A DNA stretch of 58,256 nucleotides from Verrucomicrobiota bacterium (GCA_026397725.1 JAPLUI010000328.1:1-58256), one strand, 5' to 3'. Positions 16,681 through 26,392 are shown, numbered from the stretch's first letter. Translations and numbers: made by a program. Notes: generated by a model from the letters alone, not told the origin.

Positions 16681-18168
16681 TTATTGCACGCTGCCACCGG
16701 TGCCCGGCAGGAAGCGGTAATAGACTTCCAACATGAGGGTGCAAAGGCAGGTGCGGAAATGGGCATCCCCAACAAATTGCGGAGCCACCGCCCGCATTTT
16801 CTGGCCGCCGCCCGGGGCCTTCCAGGAACCATCCGGATTTTGATTCTTGAGGAGTTGTTCGCGAAACAGGGTGTTGTAGCGTTTCCATTGTTCGCCACCA
16901 CGATTCATCATGGCCTGGGCTTCATAGTAGTGGCCATAGAGGTCGGAAAACCCGGTGTTGTAATCAAACTTGGTGTTCTTGTCGATGTACTTGGCCCCGT
17001 TGCGCACGGCGGCACGGGAACCCTTGTCCCACATCTGGAGGCTGAGCATGCCGGCTCCGGTGAGGGTGAAATAGTCCCCGCCGGCAGACGAGTTGGCGTT
17101 GGTGTAGCCAAAGCCACCGGACCCTGATGCCAGTTTTTCGACATACTCGGTACCCCGACTAACACACTTGGACAGGTTGCGGAAATCCAGGCCCGTATGC
17201 TTGCAGGCTTTGAGTGCCTGCATCTGCCAGGCCGTGATGGACAGGTCGCCGCCACGCGGCCCCGACTCGTCATAGCTGTAATCCCAGCCGCCGGATTGGT
17301 GTTGGTTGTCGATGATCAATTGGCCGGCTTTTTGGGTAACTTCCTGCAGATTGGGCACATTGATGTTCAACTGTTTGCAGAAGGTGGTGGCCTCCGCCAG
17401 CGCGTAGGTGGCGATGCCGTGCTCGTAGGGCCAATGCCTGGCCCCCGCATCGGTGGAGAGCTTGCCGTTGTTCTTCATGCCGAGATTGACGAGGTTGGTG
17501 ATGGCCAGCAGACAGGATGGGCCGAATTCCTCGGAGAGCGGGGTTTCACAATGGCCGAGATAAGCGAGCAGGCCGAGGCCGGTCATCGCCGAACCACCCC
17601 ACGCGCCGTCTTGGCTCTGGGTGCTCTTGAGCCATTGCAGCGCCTTGACCACGGCCTCCTCACACTCAGGTGTCCCGCCGGTGTCCTTCAGGCGGGTCAG
17701 GCGGTCTTGCTTGGAACAGCGCTTTTTCATGGTGGTCGGGATGTTGCCGAAACCGCCGCCGCCGCCACCGCCGTCGCCACCCGAACCCCAACCGGTGCCG
17801 AAGTCATCGCCATCGCCAAAGTTCACGGAGGGCACCGGGGTGTCCACGTCAGGGACCGGAATCGCCACGGTGGAAGTGGTGTTGGCCGCAATGACCTTGG
17901 CCATTGAGGACGAGGGCGACGAGGGCCTGCGATCCGCCGAAGTGTTGATCTTTTTCTCATTCAGGTCCGTCTCCTCGGTGAGGCTGGCCGCGTAGGTGAC
18001 GATCGTGGGCGTGTCCTTGAACAGGGCGGGAATCAGGATGAAGCCCAGCACCAGGCCCATCAGAGTGATGCTGAGAAACGCGATGACGAGCGAAGAGATG
18101 CTGGAATTCCGGCGTTGCGCGTGCAGGCGGGCCAAGGCTTCCGGGCTGAGTTGGGCATGTAGGCTCAT
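16681..18168 (-). CDS. Membrane-anchored squalene-cyclase-fold repeat protein (tandem paralogue 2)
   Basis: This 495-residue protein matches the 15091-16554 product almost throughout. The same start (MSLHAQLSPEALARLHAQRR), single helix, 'DRRPSSPSSSMAKVIAANTT' linker, Gly run and toroid repeats ('TQSQDGAWGGS', 'NQHQSGGWDYSY', 'NQNPDGSWKAPG') are present. It carries a slightly longer loop before the last repeat (residues about 465-478, 'GGGQKMRAVAPQF'). It is upstream of its copy, separated by 126 bases without a gene. The 178 bases upstream separate it from a divergent pseudopilin gene. Function is inferred only at the level of a periplasmic toroid domain. Confidence 0.8.
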   Translation of the reverse strand: MSLHAQLSPEALARLHAQRRNSSISSLVIAFLSITLMGLVLGFILIPALFKDTPTIVTYAASLTEETDLNEKKINTSADRRPSSPSSSMAKVIAANTTSTVAIPVPDVDTPVPSVNFGDGDDFGTGWGSGGDGGGGGGGFGNIPTTMKKRCSKQDRLTRLKDTGGTPECEEAVVKALQWLKSTQSQDGAWGGSAMTGLGLLAYLGHCETPLSEEFGPSCLLAITNLVNLGMKNNGKLSTDAGARHWPYEHGIATYALAEATTFCKQLNINVPNLQEVTQKAGQLIIDNQHQSGGWDYSYDESGPRGGDLSITAWQMQALKACKHTGLDFRNLSKCVSRGTEYVEKLASGSGGFGYTNANSSAGGDYFTLTGAGMLSLQMWDKGSRAAVRNGAKYIDKNTKFDYNTGFSDLYGHYYEAQAMMNRGGEQWKRYNTLFREQLLKNQNPDGSWKAPGGGQKMRAVAPQFVGDAHFRTCLCTLMLEVYYRFLPGTGGSVQ

Positions 18169-18346
18169 AGGGATGTTGCGGTTGCTGCGGGAATCTTAGT
18201 CCGCGCGCGACCAATGACCAGCAAAAACTTCGCGCACCCCGCATTTCATGGCCGATAACGCCCGACCCCATGGAAATTTAGGGGAATCTCCGGTTTTTTT
18301 CACCGATGGGTGGACAAACCGGGGTTGACTCATTAGACTCATTGGC

Positions 18347-19063
18347 ATGTCAGTCCCTTCAAGAATCCACCCGCGCCCTGCGCACGGCTTTACCTTGGTT
18401 GAGTTGTTGGTTGTCATCACCATCATCGGCGTGTTGGCGACGATGGCGATGGTGGGCATGCCAAAGTTTGTGGAGAAGGGGCGGAAGGTGCAGGTGCTGG
18501 CGGAATTCCGGGAATTGGCGGTTGGGTTTGCGGCGTTCGAGTCCGAGAACAACCGTCCGCTCATTCCCTACGGCCAGCGGGAGGCCGGCCAGGACACGGT
18601 TTACGGTAACAAGGGCGGGGAGTTTTCCAATGGCATCGTGGTGGCCGTGCTTGGGGGCGTGGGGGAAAACCTGCCCTATCGGGTGGTGGATTTCAATGTG
18701 AAGGACATCAATCCCCGTGAAGAGGTGTACACGGTCTTCAAACTTGCTGATAAGAAGAAGAACGGGGTGGGTGCCGATGGCGTCTTCTATGACCCGTGGG
18801 GGCGGCCCCTGATGTTTGCCGTGAACGCCTTCAAATCCTCCAATCCCAACGCCGTGCTGGTGGACGTCAACCCGACGAACCCCGGCAAGAATGACTCACG
18901 CCTCGATACCATGGGCTTGGCCGAGTACTCCGACACCAAGCCCCGCGATGAACCCTATGTGATGTGGACCTACGGCAAGGATGGAATGAAGGGTGGCGAA
19001 GAAAGCCGGGGCAAACGCATCCCACCCTACAACGGCTCCGACGACGTGGTTTCCTGGAAGTAA
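18347..19063 (+). CDS. Type II secretion/type IV pilus-like pseudopilin
   Basis: This 238-residue protein has a prepilin N-terminus: a short basic leader ending at Gly14, then FTLVELLVVITIIGVL with the conserved Glu at mature position 5, followed by a hydrophobic helix. A prepilin peptidase would cleave after Gly14. The C-terminal globular domain contains 'VFYDPWGRPLMFAVNAF', typical of GspG/GspH-like proteins in Verrucomicrobia, where many stand-alone pseudopilins occur. No other secretion gene is adjacent. It is divergent from the toroid paralogue and 49 bases upstream of the Gfo/Idh gene. Confidence 0.88.
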   Translation: MSVPSRIHPRPAHGFTLVELLVVITIIGVLATMAMVGMPKFVEKGRKVQVLAEFRELAVGFAAFESENNRPLIPYGQREAGQDTVYGNKGGEFSNGIVVAVLGGVGENLPYRVVDFNVKDINPREEVYTVFKLADKKKNGVGADGVFYDPWGRPLMFAVNAFKSSNPNAVLVDVNPTNPGKNDSRLDTMGLAEYSDTKPRDEPYVMWTYGKDGMKGGEESRGKRIPPYNGSDDVVSWK

Positions 19064-19112
19064 ATGCATTGGATGCTTGCGGGGCGCGAAGGTGCCGCAC
19101 TAGCCTGCCGGC

Positions 19113-20036
19113 ATGCAGACCATTCGAGCCGGTGTTGCGGGTGCGGGTGCCATGGGGCGCAACCACGCGAGGGTTTATTCATTGTTGGAAAACGTGGCGC
19201 TCACTGCCGTTTATGATGCCGATCCGGCACGTGCGGCGGCGGTGGCTGCGGAGTTTGGCGCCGAACCGGTGACCAGTTTGGAAGTGCTCGCCGAGCGCTG
19301 CGAGCTGGCCAGCGTGGCGGTGCCCACGGCGGCGCACGGCGAGGTGGGCTGCCGCCTGATGGAGCTGGGCGTCCATGTGTTGATGGAGAAGCCGATCGCG
19401 CCGACCGTGGCCGCCGCGCAGGGCTTGGTGGAAACCTCGCAACGCACCGGCCGGGTGCTGCAAATCGGCCACATCGAACGCTTCAATCCGGTCATGCGCG
19501 AATTGGAAAAAAAACTGTCCCGCCCGCGCTTCATCGAGGCACACCGCCTGTCGCCGTTTCCCAACCGCAGCATCGACATCGGGGTGGTGCTGGATCTCAT
19601 GATTCACGATTTGGAAATCATCCTGCATCTCGTGCGCTCGCCCATCGCCAGCATCGACGCGGTGGGCGTGGCGGTATTGACCGCGCAGGAGGACATCGCC
19701 AATGCCCGCTTGCGCTTTGAGAACGGCTGCGTGGCCAACGTCACGGCCAGCCGCATCAGTCCGGAGCGCATGCGCAAGCTGCGCGTGTTTCAGGAGGATT
19801 GCTATCTATCCCTCGACTATCAGGAGCAATCCGGCCACATCCACTGGAAGGAAGGCATGGAAATCAAGCGGGCGGCGGTGGCAGTCGAGCCAGGCGAGCC
19901 TCTGCGGCTGGAACTTGCCGCCTTTGTCGCCAGCGTGGTGGCGGGAGCCGCGCCGGCCGTGAGCGGCCAACAAGGTGCCGCCGCCCTGGGCGTGGCTTTG
20001 GAAATCACCCGGCTGATCCGCGCCGCCGCCCCTTGA
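19113..20036 (+). CDS. Gfo/Idh/MocA family oxidoreductase
   Basis: This 307-residue cytoplasmic protein is a NAD(P)-dependent sugar dehydrogenase of the Gfo/Idh/MocA family. The Rossmann motif GAGAMGRNHARVY is at residues 10-22, the conserved EKPIAPT motif is near residue 93, and 'VLDLMIHDLEIILHLV' carries the catalytic-type His/Asp segment. Short members like this include UDP-GlcNAc 3-dehydrogenase (GnnA) for lipid A with 3-amino sugars, often beside lpxB. No lpx gene is visible here, so the substrate stays open. The start ATG at 19113 matches the family N-terminus. Confidence 0.88.
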   Translation: MQTIRAGVAGAGAMGRNHARVYSLLENVALTAVYDADPARAAAVAAEFGAEPVTSLEVLAERCELASVAVPTAAHGEVGCRLMELGVHVLMEKPIAPTVAAAQGLVETSQRTGRVLQIGHIERFNPVMRELEKKLSRPRFIEAHRLSPFPNRSIDIGVVLDLMIHDLEIILHLVRSPIASIDAVGVAVLTAQEDIANARLRFENGCVANVTASRISPERMRKLRVFQEDCYLSLDYQEQSGHIHWKEGMEIKRAAVAVEPGEPLRLELAAFVASVVAGAAPAVSGQQGAAALGVALEITRLIRAAAP

Positions 20037-20229
20037 TCGACCAACCCGCCCACCGCATCATTGGGCTGCCGGAAATGTTCCTGCGACAAGGCGTCATGGC
20101 GGGCATGAACGGGTGGCATCCCACCGCCAGCGGGATCCCCCACCAGGCATGCCCGTCAAGTTAAGGACCTGACGCCTTGTACCGGTAAGTTCCTCGCGAA
20201 TTTCTGCATCAACCTCGGCACAATCTCCA

Positions 20230-20281
20230 CCCTAACTGGACATCCTGCGGTCCGATCGGGCCGCAGGATGTCCAGTTAGGG
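20230..20281. terminator. Perfect 21-bp inverted repeat between convergent genes
   Basis: Two exactly complementary 21-base arms (20230-20250 and 20261-20281) flank a 10-base loop (TCCGATCGGG). The outer end of the left arm reads CCCTAACTGG. The hairpin lies between the convergent ends of the Gfo/Idh gene and the DUF1080 gene, so it may end transcription from both sides, though there is no T-run. A second small hairpin (TCCCTGT...ACAGGGA, near 20297-20315) with a T-rich tail follows. The rest of 20037-20481 has no recognised gene, only a fragment near 20337-20365 that resembles the repeat at 57919-57945. Confidence 0.6.
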
Positions 20282-20481
20282 ACTGCTGTCGCGGGTCCCT
20301 GTCGGTAACAGGGATCACATTTCTTTGTCTTATTTTTGCTCGCGCCTGGGCAGGTATGGAGCGCGGCGCTGGCCGCAGTGGCAGCATGGCTGGAGGAGGC
20401 GGGATTGGCACTGCACCCTGGGACAACGCGCGTGCTGGACGCGACCCGGCACGGCGGGTCGCCCACATGCAGCTCGCCGTT

Positions 20482-21660
20482 CTAACGCTTTTCCCAGCCG
20501 TTGCCCTTGATGATTTCCTCGATCTCCGGCAAGGCCGTCAAACCCTCGGGGAGGAACTTGAATTGCACGAGATACTTGACGGCATCACGCATCTGCATGA
20601 TTTCGCCCTTCTTGGCCTCCATGCCGGTGGCGGGCGTCTGCTTCACCGCAGTAACCCAGGCCGCAATGCCGCTTGCCACTTCCTTGCCGGTGGCGGCGTC
20701 CAACTCATAGCAGAGCGACTCCATCATGCGCAGCAGCTTGGCCTGGCCTTGCAGCTTGGCGGCATCACCGCGGATGCTCTTGGCCAACACCAACTTTTTG
20801 GCGGTGGCGGCTTCGGGCGACAGCGCTCCCATGTCTCCGCCGTCGATGCCACGCGCCGGCAGCAGGCGGTACCAAATGTTGCGGTAACGGACCGGGTTGC
20901 CGTGGTCCTGCAACTTGAGCGGGCCCTTGTCCAGCAGCGGATGATCGTTGCTACGGCCCTTGTGACCGCCGCCGCCTTCCAGCGGAGTTGCGTCCTGCAC
21001 CACCACCCCGTTCAGCATCACGGTGAAGCGGCCGCCATCGAGCATCTTGCCGTCCTGATAGATCGGCCGCCGGAAAATGATGTCATAGATCTGCCATTCG
21101 CCGGGTGCGCGCAGGGCGTTGGCGTAGGGCGGGTTGACGCCATAAACCGAGGCGGCAAACCCGTCCGGGTAGGTCGGATTGTCATAGTTGTCGAGCACCT
21201 GGATCTCGGTCTGGCCCATCAGGAAGATGCCGCTGTTGCCGCGGCCCTGGCTGTGACCCTCGGCCTTGGTCGGCGCCGCCCACTCGACGTGCAATTGGCA
21301 ATCGCCGAATTGATCCTTCGAGCGGATGTAGCCGGACCCCGGGACGCACTGCAAGGCACCGTCTTTGACGATCCATTTGGTGGGCTCGGCGGGGTTTTTA
21401 TCCGCCTCCCACTTGTCGAGCGTGGCGGCGGTGCCATCAAACAAAACGATCGCATCCGAGGGTGGCCGGCCGGGCTGCTCAGCCGTGCTGAAGGTGCCCG
21501 GCGTGACCAGGGGCGGCTGCGGGCGGTTCATGTCGTGGACGGCCCACGGATGCGTCGCATTCGGCGGATCACCATAAAACGGCCCATCGGCAACCGCCGG
21601 AGCCACAGTGAGGACCAAAGCACAAAAGGGAACAACGGCGGATACGGGGCGGTTCAACAT
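20482..21660 (-). CDS. Secreted DUF1080 (3-keto-disaccharide hydrolase) protein
   Basis: This 392-residue protein has a signal peptide (MLNRPVSAVVPFCALVLTVA, cleavage near AVADG) and a DUF1080 beta-sandwich from about residue 65 to 275. Its signatures are 'AIVLFDGTAATLDKWE', 'GDCQLHVEWAAPTKAEGHSQ', 'GNSGIFLMGQTEIQVLDNYD' and 'VRYRNIWYRLLP' near the domain end. The family is named for 3-keto-disaccharide hydrolysis and is abundant in Planctomycetes and Verrucomicrobia. The C-terminal 100 residues are helical and unassigned. It is a single gene with its 5' end facing a repeat block at 21742-22126. Confidence 0.88.
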   Translation of the reverse strand: MLNRPVSAVVPFCALVLTVAPAVADGPFYGDPPNATHPWAVHDMNRPQPPLVTPGTFSTAEQPGRPPSDAIVLFDGTAATLDKWEADKNPAEPTKWIVKDGALQCVPGSGYIRSKDQFGDCQLHVEWAAPTKAEGHSQGRGNSGIFLMGQTEIQVLDNYDNPTYPDGFAASVYGVNPPYANALRAPGEWQIYDIIFRRPIYQDGKMLDGGRFTVMLNGVVVQDATPLEGGGGHKGRSNDHPLLDKGPLKLQDHGNPVRYRNIWYRLLPARGIDGGDMGALSPEAATAKKLVLAKSIRGDAAKLQGQAKLLRMMESLCYELDAATGKEVASGIAAWVTAVKQTPATGMEAKKGEIMQMRDAVKYLVQFKFLPEGLTALPEIEEIIKGNGWEKR

Positions 21661-21741
21661 GGGCTTGGTTTACACCCCACCCGCACCACCGACAAGTCCC
21701 AATCTCAAAAAAATGCGCGGAGCGTGGCGGCGGCGGCGATC

Positions 21742-22126
21742 GGTAGGGCGGCTCGGCCTCGGGCCGCCCACTTGTCCGCCGCATGGCGGTGCGAATGAGG
21801 GGGCGCTTGCCGCGTGAATGAAAAGCGCGTTCCCATTCACCCTTCATCGTCGTCCCTCCCTCTGGGGCAGTCACGGCGCGGCGCGGCCGCCACGCCCTAC
21901 CGGTTTGCGGTAGGGCGGCTCGGCCTCGGGCCGCCCACTTGTCCGCCGCATGGCGGTGCGAACGGGGGGGCGCTTGCCGCGCGAATGAAAAGCACGTTCC
22001 CATTCACCCTTCATCGTCGCCCCGCCCGCGGGGGCGGTGCTGAAGCGCGGTGGATGGACCGCGCATGGGATGCTGCACCCGCAGGGGCAGTCACGGCGCG
22101 GCGAGGCCGCCACGCCCTACCGGTTT
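21742..22126 (+). repeat. Intergenic direct-repeat block (115-bp and 43-bp units)
   Basis: A unit of about 115 bases at 21742-21856 recurs at 21909-22023 with a few changes (it starts GGTAGGGCGGCTCGGCCTCG and contains 'CATTCACCCTTCATCGTCG'). A second unit of 43 bases at 21864-21906 recurs at 22084-22126 with one mismatch (starts GGGGCAGTCACGGCGCGGC). Inner palindromes such as CGGCTCGGCCTCGGGCCGCC are present. No gene is seen in 21661-22132. The block lies between the start of the DUF1080 gene and the end of the large beta-strand-repeat gene. Confidence 0.85.
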
Positions 22127-22132
22127 GGTTCC

Positions 22133-25100
22133 TCACAGATGGGTGACCGTCACGCGGGCAAATTGGATGCCGCCCGGCGCGTTAGAGGCGGGGATGGTGA
22201 CGGTGATCGTGTCATATTCCGCATCGAAAGGCGCGACGCCAATAATGACGCCGTTGACGTCCGGACCGGAACCGGCCGCACCTACGCTGACAGATTCCCA
22301 GATGTCGAGGTCGGTGCCGTATTGGACGCCGAGGGATACTTCTCCAATCGAGGCAAGCACACGCTTGAACGTGAGGGTCAGGCTGCCATCAAGGTTGCGA
22401 GTGGCGCCGGGGAGGACCGAGGGATCGCTGGCGAGCGGATTGCCGCCAAGAATCCATTCGAGGCCGTTGTCGGTGCCGTCACTTTCAGGATCGGCGGTGA
22501 ACGCGGGATCCGTGGTGGAACCGGGAGCACCCGTGAGGCCATTGGCAGTGGCCCAGAGGCCGTATGGCCCGAGCGGCAAGGCGCTGACCTGGGCGGATTT
22601 GGGACCCTCACCCATCGAGTTGAGCGCCACCACGACGTAGTAGTAGGTGACGCCGTTGCTGACCGCGTTATCGGTGTACGACTCGGCAGACGGACTCGCG
22701 AGCACGGTGTAGGGCCCGCCGCTGGTCTCCGAGCGCTTCACACGGTAGCCGGTGGCTCCCTCTACCGGATCCCAGGTCAGGCCCACGGTTGCATTTCCCG
22801 CCGTCGCTATCACGCCGGCTGGTTCCGCTATCGGCAAGGCGCTGACCTCGGCGGAAGGAGGACTCACACCGGCGGTGTTGGTCGCCGCCACCACGTAATA
22901 GTAGATGACGCCGTTGCTGGCCGTATGGTCGGTGTAAGACACCGAGAACGGAGTTCCTATCTCGGTGTAAGGTCCGCTGCTGATCTCCGAGCGCATCACG
23001 CTATAGCCGGTGGCTCCGGTTACCAAATTCCAGGCCAGGCCCACGGAGGCATTGCCGGCTGTCGCCGTCACGCCGGTCGGTGCCGTCGGCATCGTGATGA
23101 CGTACAAGGTGCCGGAGCTGGTGAAATGAACGTCGTCCACATAATCCGGGACAGGCGTCGTCGAGGAAGTCCCGTAAGTTCCGCCGGGCTGCGCCACGCC
23201 GTCAAAGGCCAGTCCGCCAACCGAGACCAACTTGCTGAAATTCAAGTCCATTACCGCCCCGCTGGTGAGATCCAGATTGGTCGAAACCAAATCCGGCGTG
23301 GTGGCCGTGCCCATGAAGTTGACGTTGTCATAGGAACCACTGACCGTGGCCCCGGCATTCAAGGCCAGACCGAGATAGGTGGTCGATCCCCACTGACCGG
23401 ACGGGAAGGTGTGGGTCTGGACTGGCGTATAGGTTATCCCGTCAGTGCTCTTGTGGGTCGTAAGCAAGTCGCCCACCCGGGTGATCCGCAGCCAGTTCCC
23501 CGACCCCGGGTTGACCTGTTGAACGGTGGCGCCGTTGTCGCGATAGGCCGACACGGTATTTGCCCAAATTCCGGTCCAATTGCCACCTCCGCTGGGGTTC
23601 ACGTTATCGCGGGCCATGATGCCAGCGGCTCCGGTGCTGGCAGTGACGCGGCAACTGATATCGAAATCGCCCGTGGGCAGCGCCATGTAGTGCCAGACGT
23701 GGTTGTCGGGCTGACCCAAGCCATCGTTGCCGACGGTATTGACGTTGCTTCCGCTCACGGTCCAGACTCCGTTCCCGCTGAAGACGGCCGGGTTGGCAAC
23801 CGGCACCGTGTTGGCGCCCAGGCCCATACCCATGACTCCTTCATACCCGGTGGTGACCAGATCCAGTGTGCCGCTGATGGCGGTGAGCGTGCGATGTTTC
23901 GCCAAGGTGGGTTGGGCGACATCTCCGCCGACGGGGTTGCTGAGGCTGAAGGAGGTGCCGCCGGTCAAGGTGACGGTGAGTCCGGTAAGGTTCGCGCTGC
24001 TGGCAACGACCACGGGATGCGCGGAGGCATCCATCCTGCTCGACAGGGCTTTAAGGTCCAGGGTGGTCGTCTGGACGCCAGCGGCGTTGACGGTCGCCGA
24101 GGCTCCGTCGGTCACACTCAGGATCGTCAGGGTTTGGCTCGCGCTGAGTTTGAGGTTGCCGCCGCTAACAGTTGTCGGACCGGTGTAGGCATTGGTCACT
24201 CCAAGGCTGAGTGAACCACTGCCGGACTTGGTCAAACCACCATCGCCGCCGATGGCCGTGCCGAAGGTGACATCGAATCCATTGGTGTCGATCTTCGACA
24301 ATTTGCCGACGGCAACGGTCGGAATTTTGGACGAGAAGTCAATCGCGGTGGCGCCGCTGCCAGCCGGATACTGCAGGGTGCCCCCCTGGAAATCGACACT
24401 CCCGCTTCCGAGGCTACCGGTGTCGGCGATCTGGAGAGTGCCGGCGCTGAGAATCGTGCCGCCGCCATAGGTGTTGGAAGTGCCGGTAAGAGCCAACCTG
24501 CCGGTTCCGCCCTTGGTCAGGCCATTGCTGCCCGAAACAACCGAGGCAATCGTAGCCGTATCACCGATGACGGTGGTAGTGAGGGTATTGGCGGCGGCAT
24601 CCGCGCCCGTAAGGTCGAGTGTCCCGTCCGTGACCAGATAGTTATTGACGGAAAACGTCAGCCCGGCGGTGGCGGCAACCGTGCCGCTGATGGTGACCGT
24701 GCCGGGGGCCCCGGCGAAAATCAGCGCGGCCGTGGTGGATTGGGCAAGCGTGCCCAGTTCGCCGGGGTTGGCTGCCCAAAGATTCGAGGTCGTGCTCCAA
24801 GTGCCGGAGTCCCCCCCCGTTGCGCCGACGGCCCAATAGGTGCCGGTGGCGGCGGCATCGACGCCGCCAATTACTGTATTGAAGGACTCTGCGATACGAA
24901 TTTCATCAACGCTATAGCGGTTTCCGGCCACCGAGAGTTGGGTGAAGGTACTTGGGTCGTGGGTGAAAGTGTTGGACACCGCCCGGGCATCGAAGTTCAC
25001 TACGCTCAGGGTTTCCCCGTCTCCGAATGCCGCGACTTTGAGGGTATGCGGCCCGGCCAGGGTCGCACCCCACTCGATCTTCGCAATCAGGACATAGGGC

Positions 25101-25900
25101 TTGTTATCCCGGGTCCACAACTTGTTAGGACTGGTCAATTGGGTCGAGGTGAAGTTGTTCTGAGTGCCACTTCCTGACCAGACATTGGCTCCGAAAGCCG
25201 AGGAGTTGCCGAAAGCGGTGGTACTATTATCATACTGCCCGCTGAACATGCCCATTCCGACTGCATTGCCATTGGACTCTCCGCCTCTTCCGTTGAATCC
25301 GAGATTGCAGTCCACCCTGCCGGCTCCGATCGCGAGGGAAAAGGACGCCCACCGGCTGTGGTCCGAGGCGGCCACACAGCTCATCCAGGTCGGCTTGGCG
25401 GGATCGCCTAGAGCAGCAATAACGCTCGAAGCCAAGGGAATGTATGCCGAAATGTGGTCGGGGGTGGCGTTCCAAGTATTGGTGCCGGCGTATCCACCAC
25501 TGCTCGATGCAAGCAGTGTCGAGGTTCCGGTGTAGTATGCGCTGTAACTCGGAATACCCGCACCCGCAGCCGCGGCGACTACCCCTGGCACGGCACCGCC
25601 GCTAAAGTTTGAAACAAAGAAGCCCGGGCTGGCATTGTTGCAAAACGTAGTCCAGGTGCCGGTCGTGCCAAGTGCTCCGCCATTGCCGGCGAGAGCCGCG
25701 CCCGCAGTATAGGAAGAGCCACCTGGGATAGGGGCGAACGGCTCATAGACGAGCACGTCCGCATGGGCGGAGGGAACGAAACCAGCCAGGCCGAGGGCGA
25801 GGGTGGCGAGACAGGCGGAGCGCCGGTAGGGTGCCGCGGCGGCCATCGCGGCAAAGCGCGTGGCGAGGGAGCGGGTTGCATGCTGTGCTGTTGATTTCAT
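22133..25900 (-). CDS. Large secreted protein with autotransporter-associated beta-strand repeats and two FN3 domains
   Basis: This 1255-residue protein has a long signal sequence ending near residue 47 (PSAHADVLVY). An N-terminal beta-rich domain follows, then repeats of the autotransporter-associated type at about 350-620 ('GGGTILSAGTLQIADTGSLG', 'GLTKSGSGSLSLG', 'TNAYTGPTTVSGG'). A concanavalin-like region follows ('WHYMALPTGDFDISCRVTA'), then two fibronectin-III domains at about 937-1017 and 1018-1103 ('GVTATAGNASVGLAW', 'GVIATAGNATVGLTW'). The last part has the acidic 'PESDGTDNGLEWILGGNP' module seen at the end of many Verrucomicrobia secreted proteins. No beta-barrel is present, so it is a surface or released protein. 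A role in adhesion or polymer binding is inferred. Confidence 0.85.
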   Translation of the reverse strand: MKSTAQHATRSLATRFAAMAAAAPYRRSACLATLALGLAGFVPSAHADVLVYEPFAPIPGGSSYTAGAALAGNGGALGTTGTWTTFCNNASPGFFVSNFSGGAVPGVVAAAAGAGIPSYSAYYTGTSTLLASSSGGYAGTNTWNATPDHISAYIPLASSVIAALGDPAKPTWMSCVAASDHSRWASFSLAIGAGRVDCNLGFNGRGGESNGNAVGMGMFSGQYDNSTTAFGNSSAFGANVWSGSGTQNNFTSTQLTSPNKLWTRDNKPYVLIAKIEWGATLAGPHTLKVAAFGDGETLSVVNFDARAVSNTFTHDPSTFTQLSVAGNRYSVDEIRIAESFNTVIGGVDAAATGTYWAVGATGGDSGTWSTTSNLWAANPGELGTLAQSTTAALIFAGAPGTVTISGTVAATAGLTFSVNNYLVTDGTLDLTGADAAANTLTTTVIGDTATIASVVSGSNGLTKGGTGRLALTGTSNTYGGGTILSAGTLQIADTGSLGSGSVDFQGGTLQYPAGSGATAIDFSSKIPTVAVGKLSKIDTNGFDVTFGTAIGGDGGLTKSGSGSLSLGVTNAYTGPTTVSGGNLKLSASQTLTILSVTDGASATVNAAGVQTTTLDLKALSSRMDASAHPVVVASSANLTGLTVTLTGGTSFSLSNPVGGDVAQPTLAKHRTLTAISGTLDLVTTGYEGVMGMGLGANTVPVANPAVFSGNGVWTVSGSNVNTVGNDGLGQPDNHVWHYMALPTGDFDISCRVTASTGAAGIMARDNVNPSGGGNWTGIWANTVSAYRDNGATVQQVNPGSGNWLRITRVGDLLTTHKSTDGITYTPVQTHTFPSGQWGSTTYLGLALNAGATVSGSYDNVNFMGTATTPDLVSTNLDLTSGAVMDLNFSKLVSVGGLAFDGVAQPGGTYGTSSTTPVPDYVDDVHFTSSGTLYVITMPTAPTGVTATAGNASVGLAWNLVTGATGYSVMRSEISSGPYTEIGTPFSVSYTDHTASNGVIYYYVVAATNTAGVSPPSAEVSALPIAEPAGVIATAGNATVGLTWDPVEGATGYRVKRSETSGGPYTVLASPSAESYTDNAVSNGVTYYYVVVALNSMGEGPKSAQVSALPLGPYGLWATANGLTGAPGSTTDPAFTADPESDGTDNGLEWILGGNPLASDPSVLPGATRNLDGSLTLTFKRVLASIGEVSLGVQYGTDLDIWESVSVGAAGSGPDVNGVIIGVAPFDAEYDTITVTIPASNAPGGIQFARVTVTHL

Positions 25901-26317
25901 AATCTATTCGGTTTGCGGTTATGTTTTGTGTTTGGGGTATGGATGGTGGATTCCTGGTCTGGTGGATGGTCTTGGATCATTGGACCGCTGCCGACTGCGG
26001 CGGACATTTGCCCACAGACACAGCCGATGCCGAGGAAGCGTACCCGACGAGGACGGGCGCTGTCCATGGCACGGAGGAACTATTTTTCAGGGGGAGTTCA
26101 GGGGGGGCATCGGGGTTTGTGGACTGAAGAAGAAGGCCGCGCGTCGGGATCCGAAGTGCGAGAGGAAAGGCGCTGTGACTTCACCGCTCGCATGCTTCGG
26201 CAAGTGTCAAGCTGGCGCGGAAATGGAAGCTGTCAAACCGGAAATGATGAGATTATGAGATTCATGAAAAGAATCGTTACCACTCACCACCGATTGCACG
26301 GGCATGCCGCAGTCCAC

Positions 26318-26392
26318 GGGCTCCCGCCGCCGGGCTGCGGACGGGCTCCCGCCGCCGGGCCGCGGACGGGCTCCCGCCGCCAGGCCGTGGAC
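26318..26392 (+). repeat. Three tandem copies of a 25-bp unit
   Basis: The unit beginning GGGCTCCCGCCGCCGGGC and ending GGAC is repeated three times without spacers (26318-26342, 26343-26367, 26368-26392) with two to three differences. The array is framed by an inverted pair GCCGCAGTCCACGG / CCGTGGACTGCGGC, so the whole could fold as a stem with a repeat-filled loop. Confidence 0.85.

Noticed and set aside
22037..24214. Plus-strand open frame of about 725 codons
   Set aside because: Antisense to the large beta-strand-repeat gene and an effect of its GC-rich codon use.
26318..26392. Possible CRISPR array
   Set aside because: The three 25-base units are directly adjacent with no spacers, and no cas gene is present.
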